A stretch of DNA of 33,603 nt from an uncultured Clostridia bacterium (GCA_947624415.1 CANQKH010000001.1:1-33603); one strand, 5' to 3'; numbered from the stretch's first letter, positions 22,865 to 31,239 are shown. Numbers and translations: made by a program. Notes: generated from the sequence alone by a model not told the origin.

Positions 22865-24460
22865 ATGAAATTTTCTAAAAAACTATATTTACCACTAATT
22901 TTAATTTTATTTTTCCTTTCCCTCTTGTTCTTTGCCATTTTGGGGCAAGATAGTTTTTCCTTGGCAACAGATACTGAAGAATATTGTGTGAGATGGCATG
23001 ATGCAGAAGGTGAGGTCATTTACAGCGAAAATTTACCAAAAAACTCCATACCTCAATATGCCCAAACATTACCCTTACCAAAAAAAGAAGGACAGGAGGG
23101 GAAAACATATTTCTTTACTGGATGGAGCCCTGAAATTGAAGCTGTTGAGCAAGATGCAGATTATTATCCACAATACAGAGAGGAGGACCATGAATATGAA
23201 GTAATTTTATATTATGGTTACGACTATGACGGCTCTGGTGTTGAGAATGACGAGGGAGATATTTTTAAAGTTTTAGCACTGGGCAGATTTGATGTTATAG
23301 AAATGCCTTCATTTCGCCATGTTTATGAAGTTGGCACGGAAAGATTTACATTTACCGATTGGGACAGGCCGGTTTGGGGCTGGCAGGCACAAGACATAGA
23401 GAATGTTTATGGGAATAATTTTATTGAGATTCATGCCATTTATGTATGCACGCCGGCAACATTTAGAATTGGCTGGATGGATGGAGACCTTAACTACATA
23501 TATGTCGAAGAGGTTTTAAAGGGTGAAACGCCTGTGTATAATAGACCATTCAACCCTTCAAAGAGTAGCACTGAATACTATAATTATCAATTTATTGGAT
23601 GGGACAAAACGCCACAACCGGCATATAAAGATGAAGATTATTATGCTCAATTTGAGGAGGTGGACCGCTACTACGACATATATTGGCTGGATGGGGACTC
23701 TTCACTTATTTATCAAGAAAAATTGCTTTATGGCCAGCCTCTTAAATTTGACGATGAAAATCATAAAACCCCAACTTTGAGAAAACCCGATTATTTTCAT
23801 TATTACAAATTTGTTGGCTGGGACAATTATAAGGAGGGCGATACAGTAACAGAGACGGTGTTTATAAAACCAATCTTTGAAATGTATGACGAAGTGATTG
23901 AAGAATATGGCGTGCAAAAGGTTTATGTCGCCCAAGACATTTTAACAAATTCCAGCGTGTTTGTTGACCTTGACGTTATTGATGAGACAAAGCCTTTAGA
24001 GATTTTGGCGTGCTTCACTTTGTCCTTTGATACAGATGCTGTAAGCAGTTTAAAAAATAACGGCGATGTTTTGAATGTTATTTTCACCGTGCAAAATAAA
24101 AAGCAACGCGAATATGGGTTGAATGTCAGCCAGATGCTTATTTTGGAAGCAAATATTGATGACCAAAAAATTGATAAATTTGATGGCGAGGTTGTGGGAA
24201 TTTACAATAATTTAAAGGCATCGCGAGATAATTCTATTTGGTTTGTTGAAGGCAAAAATATAAATGAGATAGGTTGCGATGTGTGGATTGAAGAGTGTTA
24301 TCGCTTTGAAATAAAATCATGTGGCAAATATATAGTGGGGCGAAAGGATTACACTTTGACAATAACCCTTTCCACAATTCTACCTTGCTTTGTGGTGATT
24401 ATGTTTCTTGTAGTATTCTTTGGATTAAGGCAAAAGAGAAAATTAAGTGTGCGCAAATGA
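22865..24460 (+). CDS. Membrane-anchored surface protein with InlB-type repeats
   Basis: The start is ATG 22865 behind GGAAGGAG; the longer frame from 22784 reads through the promoter. The 531-residue protein has a signal peptide (hydrophobic 9-28). It is followed by at least three repeats of about 70 residues that each open with a tryptophan phrase (YCVRWHDAEGEVIY, FRIGWMDGDLNYIY, YDIYWLDGDSSLIY) and close with FTGWSP, FIGWDKTP or FVGWDNYK, then YYPQY, YYAQF or KPIF. This is the InlB/Listeria-Bacteroides fold in a variant form. A separate domain of about 150 residues follows, then a C-terminal membrane helix and basic tail RQKRKLSVRK. No LPxTG. Likely a surface adhesin or binding protein. 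Confidence 0.82.
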   Translation: MKFSKKLYLPLILILFFLSLLFFAILGQDSFSLATDTEEYCVRWHDAEGEVIYSENLPKNSIPQYAQTLPLPKKEGQEGKTYFFTGWSPEIEAVEQDADYYPQYREEDHEYEVILYYGYDYDGSGVENDEGDIFKVLALGRFDVIEMPSFRHVYEVGTERFTFTDWDRPVWGWQAQDIENVYGNNFIEIHAIYVCTPATFRIGWMDGDLNYIYVEEVLKGETPVYNRPFNPSKSSTEYYNYQFIGWDKTPQPAYKDEDYYAQFEEVDRYYDIYWLDGDSSLIYQEKLLYGQPLKFDDENHKTPTLRKPDYFHYYKFVGWDNYKEGDTVTETVFIKPIFEMYDEVIEEYGVQKVYVAQDILTNSSVFVDLDVIDETKPLEILACFTLSFDTDAVSSLKNNGDVLNVIFTVQNKKQREYGLNVSQMLILEANIDDQKIDKFDGEVVGIYNNLKASRDNSIWFVEGKNINEIGCDVWIEECYRFEIKSCGKYIVGRKDYTLTITLSTILPCFVVIMFLVVFFGLRQKRKLSVRK

Positions 24461-24486
24461 CAAAAGCAAATTTATAAATTATGCTC

Positions 24487-24522
24487 AAAAAAAGTTCACT
24501 CGATTATGAGTGAACTTTTTTA
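24487..24522. terminator. Bidirectional terminator, convergent genes
   Basis: AAAAAGTTCACTC and GAGTGAACTTTTT form a 13-bp stem with A and T runs. It serves the gene ending at 24460 and overlaps the last codons of the leftward gene ending at 24504. Confidence 0.9.
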
Positions 24523-25232
24523 TTTTGCTTTTTTAAAGATTTAGACTTTAATTTCCTTGCATTTTTTCTATTTAATATTTTTTCGCCGACACGATAGGTG
24601 TAGCATAAAGCATACACAGGAAGAAGGATGTCAAATGAGGCAAATATGTCAAGGAAGAAATGCTGTTTGATAAAGACGGTTGAACAAATAATCATAATTG
24701 AGCAGAAAATAATAACAAATTTAAACAAGCTGTTCATTTTTCTTTCACTCTCTATATTTGCAGTGAGGCAACCTACAATCATTGCAAATGCCATAAAGCA
24801 GTGTTGAGAAGGGAAGCAATTTATAGGATTTGTTGAGCCCCAAGTCCACTTAACTAGTTTGTCTGTAAAAGTTTTGATTTCAATGTCTGGCTTTGTGAAA
24901 ACTGTTTGTGCAAAAAGGTAAATAATTCCAGAAATTGCAAAAGATATGACAAGGGTTACAAACATATTATAAAGTGCTTTTTTATTTGTATAAGCAAGAT
25001 AAAAGAAAGTTATAATTCCAAGAGGAAATGTCAAATAGTAAAAGTAAATAAACCATGAAATATAAGGTATTTGATTGTCGAGGTCTATAAGGGGATAGTT
25101 TGAAGCCTTAATAAGCCCAGAGTTATATAATAATTGATTTCCAAAATATGATATAACAAGTGTCAAAACAAATATGAAAAAGGGTAAAATCGCATAAGAC
25201 ACTTCATTGTAAAATTTTTTTATTTTCTTCAT
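24504..25232 (-). CDS. PAP2-type membrane phosphatase/transferase
   Basis: The start is ATG at 25232 (MKKIKKFY), with GGAG eight bases upstream; a longer frame to 25262 has no ribosome site. The 242-residue protein has about six membrane helices. PAP2 signatures are present: INCFPSQHCFMAFAM (family PSGH, with Gln in place of Gly) and STVFIKQHFFLDIF (family SR-x5-H-x3-D, here with His and Asp conserved but no Arg after Ser). This variant recalls the PAP2_3/inositolphosphotransferase-like group. Basic C-terminal tail. Likely acts on a lipid phosphate at the membrane; substrate unknown. Confidence 0.8.
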   Translation of the reverse strand: MKKIKKFYNEVSYAILPFFIFVLTLVISYFGNQLLYNSGLIKASNYPLIDLDNQIPYISWFIYFYYLTFPLGIITFFYLAYTNKKALYNMFVTLVISFAISGIIYLFAQTVFTKPDIEIKTFTDKLVKWTWGSTNPINCFPSQHCFMAFAMIVGCLTANIESERKMNSLFKFVIIFCSIMIICSTVFIKQHFFLDIFASFDILLPVYALCYTYRVGEKILNRKNARKLKSKSLKKQNKKVHS

Positions 25233-25339
25233 AATGTAAACTCCGCTCAAATATAATAACATTAAATTAAAAATTTTTCAATAAATTTCGATAAAATTGT
25301 TTAATATTCGTAAAAATTGGCAAAAATCATTAATTTACA

Positions 25340-25367
25340 TTGTATTTTGACGGGGTTATGATATAAT
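25340..25367 (+). promoter_or_regulatory. Extended -10 promoter placing the mRNA start at the ATG
   Basis: TTGTAT at 25340-25345, 16-base spacer, TATAAT at 25362-25367 with a TGA extension just before it. Transcription should begin near 25374, and the start codon is at 25375, so the message appears leaderless. No Shine-Dalgarno is present. Confidence 0.65.
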
Positions 25368-25374
25368 TAGAGTT

Positions 25375-25950
25375 ATGAAAAAGGCATTAATAATTTTTTG
25401 TAGCCCACACAGACAGGGCAACACCGCTTCACTTGTTGAAGTTTTCAAAAAACACTTTGATGGGGGCATAACTCAAATTGACCTCTTTCCTCATTTATCA
25501 AAAGGCATTTCTCCATGTATTGATTGCAAGGGATGTAAGAATAAGGTGGGTTGCGTTTTAAGCGATGACTTTGCAAAAATTATAAGCGACGACTATGATG
25601 TGCTTGTTATTGCAAGTCCAATATATATGTCAAACATGCCACCTCCATTTTGGAATATTATTTCAAGATTTAATTTTACTTTCAGTAACAGAATTTACTT
25701 AAAACAAAGCAAGACCTTTAAGGAGAAAGAGGGAGTTTTAATTTTGACAGGTGGCGGCAGTGAGTGTAAGAAACTTATGGGCAAAACAAATGAGGATGAG
25801 GCGATAAAACAGGCAAATTATGTTTTTGCAAAACTTAATGCTCGCCCAAATCATATATATTTATCTCTTCAAACAGACACAATTCCGGCAAGCCAAGACG
25901 AGGAAATAAAGGAGAAAATAAAAGAGGGTGCAATAGAATTATCGCACTAA
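25375..25950 (+). CDS. NADPH-dependent FMN reductase / flavodoxin-like protein
   Basis: The 191-residue protein starts with the FMN phosphate-binding loop SPHRQGNTASLV after a first beta strand (KKALIIF). A cysteine-rich segment CIDCKGCKNKVGCVLSDDF follows at about 48-66, as in NAD(P)H-dependent oxidoreductases and iron-sulfur flavoproteins. YDVLVIASPIYMSNMPPPFW is the second flavin contact. It probably moves electrons between NAD(P)H and an unknown acceptor in the cytoplasm. The cysteines might bind a cluster or be redox-active. The start is supported by the first-strand motif, although there is no ribosome site (leaderless, see promoter). Confidence 0.88.
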   Translation: MKKALIIFCSPHRQGNTASLVEVFKKHFDGGITQIDLFPHLSKGISPCIDCKGCKNKVGCVLSDDFAKIISDDYDVLVIASPIYMSNMPPPFWNIISRFNFTFSNRIYLKQSKTFKEKEGVLILTGGGSECKKLMGKTNEDEAIKQANYVFAKLNARPNHIYLSLQTDTIPASQDEEIKEKIKEGAIELSH

Positions 25951-25957
25951 ATAGAAG

Positions 25958-25986
25958 TTGACATTATTAAATACAAGTGATAAAAT
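25958..25986 (+). promoter_or_regulatory. Promoter for the DUF4116-type gene pair
   Basis: TTGACA at 25958-25963, 17-base spacer, TAAAAT at 25981-25986. It lies 17 bases ahead of the TTG start at 26004. Confidence 0.8.
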
Positions 25987-26003
25987 ATTTAAAGAGGTGA
26001 AGG

Positions 26004-26969
26004 TTGGACGCAGAGGAAATATTCAAAAAATGGGGTCGCAATGTTTGTGCTTATCCACAAGAGGCACTGCAAGATTTTGACATTGGAATGAAGATTGTCA
26101 AACGAAATGCTTTTGATGTGAGATTTCTTTCTTCGCAACTAAAAGACAATGTGGAAATAGCAAAACAAGTGGTTGGCAATGACGGCGAAGCATTGGGTTA
26201 TCTTTCCGACAACCTAAAAGATAACGAAGAAATTGTGAGGATGGCAATAGAAAGTTCCAAAAACCTGTTTTCTGAGCCATTAAAACACGCAAGCGACCGA
26301 TTGAAAGATAACAAGGAGTTGGCACTCTTTGCTGTTTCAATTGAAGGGGGAAATTTGGCATATGTAAGCCAAAGATTGAAAGATGATGAAAGTGTAGTTG
26401 ATAAAGCATTAGAAAATGATCCGCTCTGCCTCACATTTGCAAGTGATAGGATAAAGCATATAGAAAAATATGCCTTGCAACTGTTTGACCAACAATATAT
26501 AACTTCAGCAAATGCTAGATATGGGCTTTCAAAAGATATAGACAATCGCCATCTTGGGAATAAGAATTTAATGAAAAAGGTGGCAGAAAAAAATCCTGTC
26601 TTTATAAAATATATAACAAGCCAAGTTCGGGGATATAGAGAGGTTTTAAAAGAAATTTCAAAAGATAAATCAATATTATATTGGGTTGAAGATAGTGCCA
26701 TACTTGATGATAAGGAATTGGTTTGCTTATCACTTAAAAACAACGGAGACGAACTTGCCTATGTAAGCAAAAGACTAAAAGATGATAAGGATGTTGTTAT
26801 TACGGCTGTAAAAAACAGCGGATGTGCACTGATGAGTGCGAGCGAAAGACTTAAAAATGAGATTGACATTGTAAATATTGCAATTCTGAGCGATAGAAGG
26901 GCAAAGGCATATGTAGGAGAAAAAATAAAAGATTTATTTAAAAATGATGAAATGGAGGAGAAAGAATGA
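26004..26969 (+). CDS. DUF4116-type helical repeat protein
   Basis: The 321-residue protein starts at TTG 26004 behind GAGGTG. It is made of helical repeats of about 23-50 residues in which a helix pair ends in phrases such as FLSSQLKDNVEIAKQ, YLSDNLKDNEEIVRMA, YVSQRLKDDESVVDKA, YVSKRLKDDKDVVITA and SASERLKNEIDIVNIA. This (Y/F)xSxxLKDDxxVVxxA pattern is that of the DUF4116 family. There is no signal peptide or enzyme motif. It is probably a protein-binding scaffold; the partner may be the coupled gene that overlaps by four bases (ATGA). Confidence 0.78.
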   Translation: MDAEEIFKKWGRNVCAYPQEALQDFDIGMKIVKRNAFDVRFLSSQLKDNVEIAKQVVGNDGEALGYLSDNLKDNEEIVRMAIESSKNLFSEPLKHASDRLKDNKELALFAVSIEGGNLAYVSQRLKDDESVVDKALENDPLCLTFASDRIKHIEKYALQLFDQQYITSANARYGLSKDIDNRHLGNKNLMKKVAEKNPVFIKYITSQVRGYREVLKEISKDKSILYWVEDSAILDDKELVCLSLKNNGDELAYVSKRLKDDKDVVITAVKNSGCALMSASERLKNEIDIVNIAILSDRRAKAYVGEKIKDLFKNDEMEEKE

Positions 26970-27586
26970 AAAATAAAAAGGTTATTGTAACAGAGGCGAA
27001 AGCAAAAGAAGACAAAAAGTTTGCACAAAGATTAGAAATAGAGGATATTGAGAATAAAAAATATTATGAAATTTATGATTTACTTCTCAAAGAAAGGATG
27101 AAAAATAATAATGTTTATGTCCAACTTCCAAATGGCGAAAAACTTTATTCACTTTATGATGACCTAACCGCCACCAGACAAACTTGCCAAGGCAAACGCT
27201 CGTTTGTCATGAATTATAAACAGGAATTAAGAGATATTTACTATGCTTGTATTGACAATGTTGAGGACTTTATAGACAATGAAAAAGAGTGGATAAGATT
27301 TGCACAAAATAACTGCCAAACAATAAGCGATGCAATAAATCTTGAAACATTTACAAACTTACTTAGGAATGTGCATACACAAAACACAAACTTAAATATG
27401 ACAGAGGTGCTAAACTTCTACAACAAAGAAAATGAACTGCCATTAAATGACAAAAATGCAAAAGATTTAAACAATGTTTTAAACCTTGTTTCAAAATTTG
27501 TAAAGGATGAAAAGGGCAAGCAATTTGTCAATAAATATTTGCAAGATTGTCAAAATTTAGAAGATGACAATATTGAAAGAGAATAA
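26966..27586 (+). CDS. Protein of unknown function coupled to the DUF4116-type gene
   Basis: The 206-residue soluble, mainly helical, charged protein has its ATG inside the end of the previous gene (ATGA overlap) behind GGAGGAG. It contains a short beta segment (VYVQLPNGEKLYSLYDDL) followed by long helices. Family not recognised. A terminator hairpin follows. Confidence 0.72.
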   Translation: MKNKKVIVTEAKAKEDKKFAQRLEIEDIENKKYYEIYDLLLKERMKNNNVYVQLPNGEKLYSLYDDLTATRQTCQGKRSFVMNYKQELRDIYYACIDNVEDFIDNEKEWIRFAQNNCQTISDAINLETFTNLLRNVHTQNTNLNMTEVLNFYNKENELPLNDKNAKDLNNVLNLVSKFVKDEKGKQFVNKYLQDCQNLEDDNIERE

Positions 27587-27593
27587 TAAAGTA

Positions 27594-27620
27594 GGCGTAT
27601 TCAAAATGAATATGCCTTTT
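27594..27620 (+). terminator. Rho-independent terminator
   Basis: GGCGTATTC and GAATATGCC form a 9-bp stem with one G-T pair and a 5-base loop, followed by TTTT. It closes the DUF4116 gene pair. Confidence 0.78.
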
Positions 27621-27642
27621 ATATTAAAATATTTATATTTCA

Positions 27643-27671
27643 TTGACAAAATAAATTAAATTTTGTTAAAC
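27643..27671 (+). promoter_or_regulatory. Promoter ahead of radC
   Basis: TTGACA at 27643-27648, 17-base spacer, TTAAAC at 27666-27671. It is 22 bases before the chosen radC start. Confidence 0.6.
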
Positions 27672-27693
27672 TTTTTAGGTGAAGGAGGTTGAA

Positions 27694-28440
27694 ATGGCGG
27701 AGGATATCAAACACGATGGGCATAGGAAGAGATTGCTGGAAACGGTGTATAATGTTGGGCTAAATGGTCTAAACATGATTCAAGCCACCGAGTTTGTGCT
27801 TTGCTATATTTTTCCGCGTGGCGATGTCCAGCCACTTGCACATAGGCTTGTTGACAAATTTAAAAACTTTTCAAATATGATAGATGCAAATTTAAATGAC
27901 CTTGCATCTGTTAAAGGAATGGGCGAGGCGTCTGCTAAAAAACTCAAATGTATGGTGCAGGTTTTCAATCTCTACACCGCTTGTAAGGCGCAAGGCCTCA
28001 AATCAAGCACCACTTATGGAGAAATTTATTCCTATCTTGAAAACCTCTTAAGATATAAGAATAACGAGGAGTTTTACATATTGGGATTTAATAATCTTGG
28101 GGTGTTTATATGTGATAGATGCGTGGCAAGAGGAAGCAGTCAAACGGTTGGTGTTGACGCAAAGGAAATAAGCAATTTTATGACATCTTGTAACGCTTCC
28201 AGTGCAATTTTGGTTCATAATCATCCAAATTCCACGTGTAGGGCATCAGACCGGGATATTGAATCTCATGAACAGATAAATAATTTATTTAATTTTGCCG
28301 GATATACTTTGCTTGACAACCTTGTTGTTGGACTAGATGGAATTTATTCTATAAAGGAACGTCAACTGCGAAAAGTTTTTGACGAAAGTCAACTTTTAAA
28401 GGATATAACGGCAAATTCAAAGAAAATTGATAAAAATTAA
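27694..28440 (+). CDS. radC: RadC family JAB1/MPN-domain protein
   Basis: The start is ATG 27694 behind AAGGAGG (a GTG at 27679 precedes the ribosome site). The 248-residue protein has an N-terminal helix-hairpin-helix-like part (ASVKGMGEASAKKLK, about residues 71-85) and a C-terminal JAMM metal-binding motif: His175 and His177 in LVHNHPNS, then Asp186 in CRASDRDI. The layout and length are those of RadC (UPF0758) proteins, which bind zinc. A DNA-repair role is traditional but not well proven. It is the first gene of a likely operon with the phosphoribosyltransferase and the Rrf2 regulator (10 and 27 bases apart). Confidence 0.92.
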   Translation: MAEDIKHDGHRKRLLETVYNVGLNGLNMIQATEFVLCYIFPRGDVQPLAHRLVDKFKNFSNMIDANLNDLASVKGMGEASAKKLKCMVQVFNLYTACKAQGLKSSTTYGEIYSYLENLLRYKNNEEFYILGFNNLGVFICDRCVARGSSQTVGVDAKEISNFMTSCNASSAILVHNHPNSTCRASDRDIESHEQINNLFNFAGYTLLDNLVVGLDGIYSIKERQLRKVFDESQLLKDITANSKKIDKN

Positions 28441-28450
28441 AGGAGTAAAA

Positions 28451-29023
28451 ATGGAAGAATATATTTTAAAATTTTTGGGAATTGAAAGAAGATTGCCTCT
28501 TGCAAAAACACCAAGTGGCATCACTATTGCAGGCTTTAACCCTGTTGGTGATATGGAGGTGCTTGAAAAGTCAGCCCTTGACCTTGCAAGGCAAATGAAG
28601 GAAAATAATGTTAAATGTGATATTATTCTTACCACCGAATTAAAGGGCTTGCCAATTGCACAAGAGGTGGCACGTGTTTTAAAAGTGGATTATGTTTGCC
28701 TTAGGAAGGAGGCAAAATGCTATATGGTGAATGCAAGACAGACTGAAGGCGAAAGCATAACCTCGGGCAAGACAAATTATTTTATATCTGAGATTGACGA
28801 AAACAAATTAATAGGGAAGAATGTTGCCTTTGTAGATGATGTTTTTTCCACAGGCTCAACCTTCATTTCAATTTTAAATTATGCCGAGAAAACAGGCTTT
28901 AAAATTTCATGCTGTGCGACAATATTAAAGGAAGATGTCTTGGATTGGCAGAAAAACAATAAGTCTGGCTTTGTTTTTAAAGGGGTAAAAGTTTTTTATT
29001 GTGGATTTTTGCCTTTACAATAG
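28451..29023 (+). CDS. Purine-type phosphoribosyltransferase family protein
   Basis: The start is ATG 28451 behind AAAGGAG; the longer frame overlaps radC. The 190-residue protein has the PRPP-binding motif VAFVDDVFSTGSTFISIL near residues 122-139 and an upstream CDIILTTELKGLPIAQEVAR segment, as in adenine and xanthine phosphoribosyltransferases. The reaction would be base plus PRPP to nucleotide plus pyrophosphate. The exact base is uncertain, so no symbol is given. It sits between radC and the iscR-like gene in the same direction. Confidence 0.85.
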   Translation: MEEYILKFLGIERRLPLAKTPSGITIAGFNPVGDMEVLEKSALDLARQMKENNVKCDIILTTELKGLPIAQEVARVLKVDYVCLRKEAKCYMVNARQTEGESITSGKTNYFISEIDENKLIGKNVAFVDDVFSTGSTFISILNYAEKTGFKISCCATILKEDVLDWQKNNKSGFVFKGVKVFYCGFLPLQ

Positions 29024-29050
29024 ACTTTTTGCAGAATAGAGGGTAAAATT

Positions 29051-29446
29051 ATGAATATTTCATCGAAAGGTAGATATGCTTTGATGCTTATGACCGATAT
29101 AGCCAAAAATGAAGGGGTAAATTCCATTTCCTCAATTGCTCAAAGACAAAATTTATCTGTTAAATATTTGGAACAGATTGTTTCACGACTTATTAAGGCA
29201 GGATTACTTAGTGCCGTTCGCGGTCAAAAGGGTGGCTACACTCTTTCAAAGAAGGCGGAGGATATATCTCTTAAAGATATTTTGATGGCGACTGGTGATG
29301 CCGGCCCCATTATTGAATGCCTTAACGGAAAATGCGAAAGAAAAGAGGAGTGCGACACCTATGATATAGGAAACAAACTAAACAACTTAATTTCATCATA
29401 TCTTGAAAGCATATCCTTAAAGGATTTGATAGAAAAGAATTTTTAA
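29051..29446 (+). CDS. iscR: Rrf2-family regulator of Fe-S assembly (IscR-like)
   Basis: The 131-residue protein has the Rrf2 winged helix-turn-helix (SISSIAQRQNLSVKYLEQIV, then the wing VRGQKGGYTLSK). It also has three cysteines, Cys90, Cys95 and Cys101 (IIECLNGKCERKEECDTY), placed like the Fe-S ligands of IscR. It probably senses cluster supply and controls the nifS-nifU genes, which begin 86 bases downstream from a separate promoter that carries a small palindrome. Ribosome site GAGGG. Other Rrf2 members (CymR-like) lack the cysteine triad, which favours IscR. Confidence 0.88.
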   Translation: MNISSKGRYALMLMTDIAKNEGVNSISSIAQRQNLSVKYLEQIVSRLIKAGLLSAVRGQKGGYTLSKKAEDISLKDILMATGDAGPIIECLNGKCERKEECDTYDIGNKLNNLISSYLESISLKDLIEKNF

Positions 29447-29474
29447 AATAAAATAAAAAAACAATTAATTTCTA

Positions 29475-29522
29475 TTGACAATATATAAATAAAAAGTTAT
29501 AATCAATTCATACTAATTTAGT
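29475..29522 (+). promoter_or_regulatory. Consensus promoter with a palindrome at the start site, before nifS
   Basis: TTGACA at 29475-29480, 17-base spacer, TATAAT at 29498-29503: both hexamers are perfect. ACTAATTTAGT at 29512-29522 is a short inverted repeat that falls on the expected transcription start. It is a likely operator for the Rrf2 regulator encoded next door, which would repress by blocking RNA polymerase. Confidence 0.8.
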
Positions 29523-29532
29523 AGGAGTTAAA

Positions 29533-30723
29533 ATGAAGACAATATATTTAGATAATGCAGGAACAACTCAAATGTCCCCAGAAGTGAAAAAAGCAATGTT
29601 GCCTTTTTTTGATGAAGAGTATGGGAATGCAAGCAGTTTGCATTTTTTGGGACAGCAAGCAAGAGAAAAACTTGAAGAGGCAAGAGGGCAAATTGCAAAA
29701 TGTTTAAATTGTTTGCCAGAAGAGATTTTTTTCACATCTGGTGGCAGTGAAAGTGATAATTGGGCAATTACATCTGCTTGTCGTGAAGGAGAAAGAAGGG
29801 GCAAAAAACATATAATAACCTCTGCTTTTGAACATCATGCCGTTTTGAATACAGTAAAAAGATTTGAAAGAGAGGGCTTTAAAGTAACATATTTGCCAGT
29901 TTATGAAAATGGAATTGTCAAAGTGGAAGATTTAAAAAATGCTCTTACAGATGACACCGCTCTTGTTACAATAATGTATGCCAATAATGAGATTGGAACA
30001 TTACAACCAGTTGAGGATATTGCCAAAATTTGCAAAGAAAGAGGAGTGATTTTTCATTGCGATGCCGTTCAAGCGGTTGGACACGTTGAGATTGACCTTC
30101 AAAAATTGAATGTCGATATGCTTTCAATATCGGCACATAAATTCCATGGGCCAAAAGGTGTTGGCGTTTTGTTTAAGCGAAAGGGTAAGAGAATTGAAAG
30201 TTTCATTTTGGGGGGAACGCAAGAAATGAATAAACGTGCAGGGACAGAAAATGTTGCTGGTTGCGTTGGAATGGCTGTTGCCCTTCAAGAGGCTTGCAAA
30301 AATCTCAAAGAAGACAATGAGCGTGAAAGAAAATTGAGAGATAAACTTTTTGATGAACTTTCAAAAATACCTCATTCAAGAATAAATGGAGACAGGACAA
30401 ATCGCTTGTCAAACAACTTTAATATGAGTTTTGAAGGCATTGAGGGAGAAGGACTTATTTTGCTTTTAAGCGACAGTGGAATTTGCTCTTCGTCTGGGTC
30501 GGCTTGCACGAGTGGTTCGCTTGACCCAAGCCATGTTTTGCTTTCAATAGGATTAATTCACGATGTGGCACACGGAAGTTTAAGGTTGACGCTAAGTAAG
30601 TATAACACCGAGGAAGATATTGACTTTACAATAAAAGAAGTGAAGAGAATTGTGGAATATTTAAGGAGTTTCAGTCCACTATGGAAAGATTATGAAAAGG
30701 GGGTAAAAAATCATGTTATATAA
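29533..30723 (+). CDS. nifS: Cysteine desulfurase (NifS/IscS family)
   Basis: The 396-residue PLP enzyme removes sulfur from cysteine, giving alanine and a persulfide for Fe-S cluster building. PLP lysine Lys203 lies in SAHKFHGPKGVG; the catalytic Cys325 lies in SSGSACTSGSLDPSH, the short-loop form of NifS/IscS group I enzymes. Other landmarks are YLDNAGTTQMSP at the N-terminus, ASSLHFLGQQAR, and FHCDAVQAVGH with the PLP-binding Asp. Full length. Ribosome site AGGAG. It overlaps the scaffold gene by 11 bases, so both are translated together. Symbol iscS would fit equally. Confidence 0.96.
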   Translation: MKTIYLDNAGTTQMSPEVKKAMLPFFDEEYGNASSLHFLGQQAREKLEEARGQIAKCLNCLPEEIFFTSGGSESDNWAITSACREGERRGKKHIITSAFEHHAVLNTVKRFEREGFKVTYLPVYENGIVKVEDLKNALTDDTALVTIMYANNEIGTLQPVEDIAKICKERGVIFHCDAVQAVGHVEIDLQKLNVDMLSISAHKFHGPKGVGVLFKRKGKRIESFILGGTQEMNKRAGTENVAGCVGMAVALQEACKNLKEDNERERKLRDKLFDELSKIPHSRINGDRTNRLSNNFNMSFEGIEGEGLILLLSDSGICSSSGSACTSGSLDPSHVLLSIGLIHDVAHGSLRLTLSKYNTEEDIDFTIKEVKRIVEYLRSFSPLWKDYEKGVKNHVI

Positions 30724-31144
30724 TGAAAAGGTTATGGACCATTTTAGAAATCCAAGAAATGTGGGCGAAATTGAAGACGCAGATGGTATTGGCGAAGTGG
30801 GGAACGCAAAATGTGGCGATATAATGAAAATGTGGATAAAGGTCGACAAAGAAAAAATGATAATTGAAGACGTAAAATTCATGACATTTGGGTGCGGAAG
30901 TGCCATTGCCACAAGTTCAATTGCTACTGAAATGATAAAGGGTCAGCCAGTCGAAAAGGCACTTGAACTTTCAAACAAGGCTGTTGTTGAAGCATTAGGC
31001 GGTCTTCCTGCATACAAATTACATTGCTCGGTGCTTGCAGAAGAGGCTGTCAAGGCGGCAGTAAAAGATTTTTATGACAAAAATGGCATAGAGTATGATA
31101 AAGAAAAATTCAAACAAGGATTTTTTGGCGGAGAGGATGATTAA
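30713..31144 (+). CDS. nifU: Fe-S cluster scaffold protein (NifU N-terminal/IscU type)
   Basis: The 143-residue protein has the three cluster ligands of IscU-type scaffolds: Cys34 in NAKCGD (with Asp36), Cys61 in FGCGSAIATSS and Cys105 in YKLHCSVLAEEA. It matches the short, single-domain scaffold and lacks the ferredoxin-like and C-terminal domains of full NifU. The usual LPPVK motif before the last cysteine is LPAYK here. It starts inside the end of nifS behind AAAAGGGGG and is followed by a terminator. iscU is an equally good symbol. Confidence 0.94.
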   Translation: MLYNEKVMDHFRNPRNVGEIEDADGIGEVGNAKCGDIMKMWIKVDKEKMIIEDVKFMTFGCGSAIATSSIATEMIKGQPVEKALELSNKAVVEALGGLPAYKLHCSVLAEEAVKAAVKDFYDKNGIEYDKEKFKQGFFGGEDD

Positions 31145-31170
31145 AAAAAAGTGCGTTACGCACTTTTTTT
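31143..31170 (+). terminator. Rho-independent terminator after nifU
   Basis: GTGCG-TTA-CGCAC inside a run of A and a run of T (AAAAAAAAGTGCG ... CGCACTTTTTTT). It is symmetrical and may also stop leftward transcripts from the gene ending at 31240. Confidence 0.9.
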
Positions 31171-31221
31171 GTGCATTATGCACTTTTTAGGTGGGCTGCC
31201 ACTTTTTTGTGCATTATGCAC
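31151..31221. repeat. Three GTGC..GCAC hairpins in a row
   Basis: GTGCGTTACGCAC (31151-31163), GTGCATTATGCAC (31171-31183) and GTGCATTATGCAC again (31209-31221), each followed by a T run of 5 or shorter mixed T-rich sequence. The last two are identical 13-mers. They lie between the convergent nifU and YitT-type genes. Confidence 0.85.
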
Positions 31222-31239
31222 CTTTTATTTTAAATTATA

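Noticed and set aside
26098-26743. Minus-strand frame of up to 181 codons opposite the DUF4116-type gene
   Set aside because: The plus-strand frame shows clear repeats, a promoter and a coupled partner; the minus frame is only a consequence of repeated codons.
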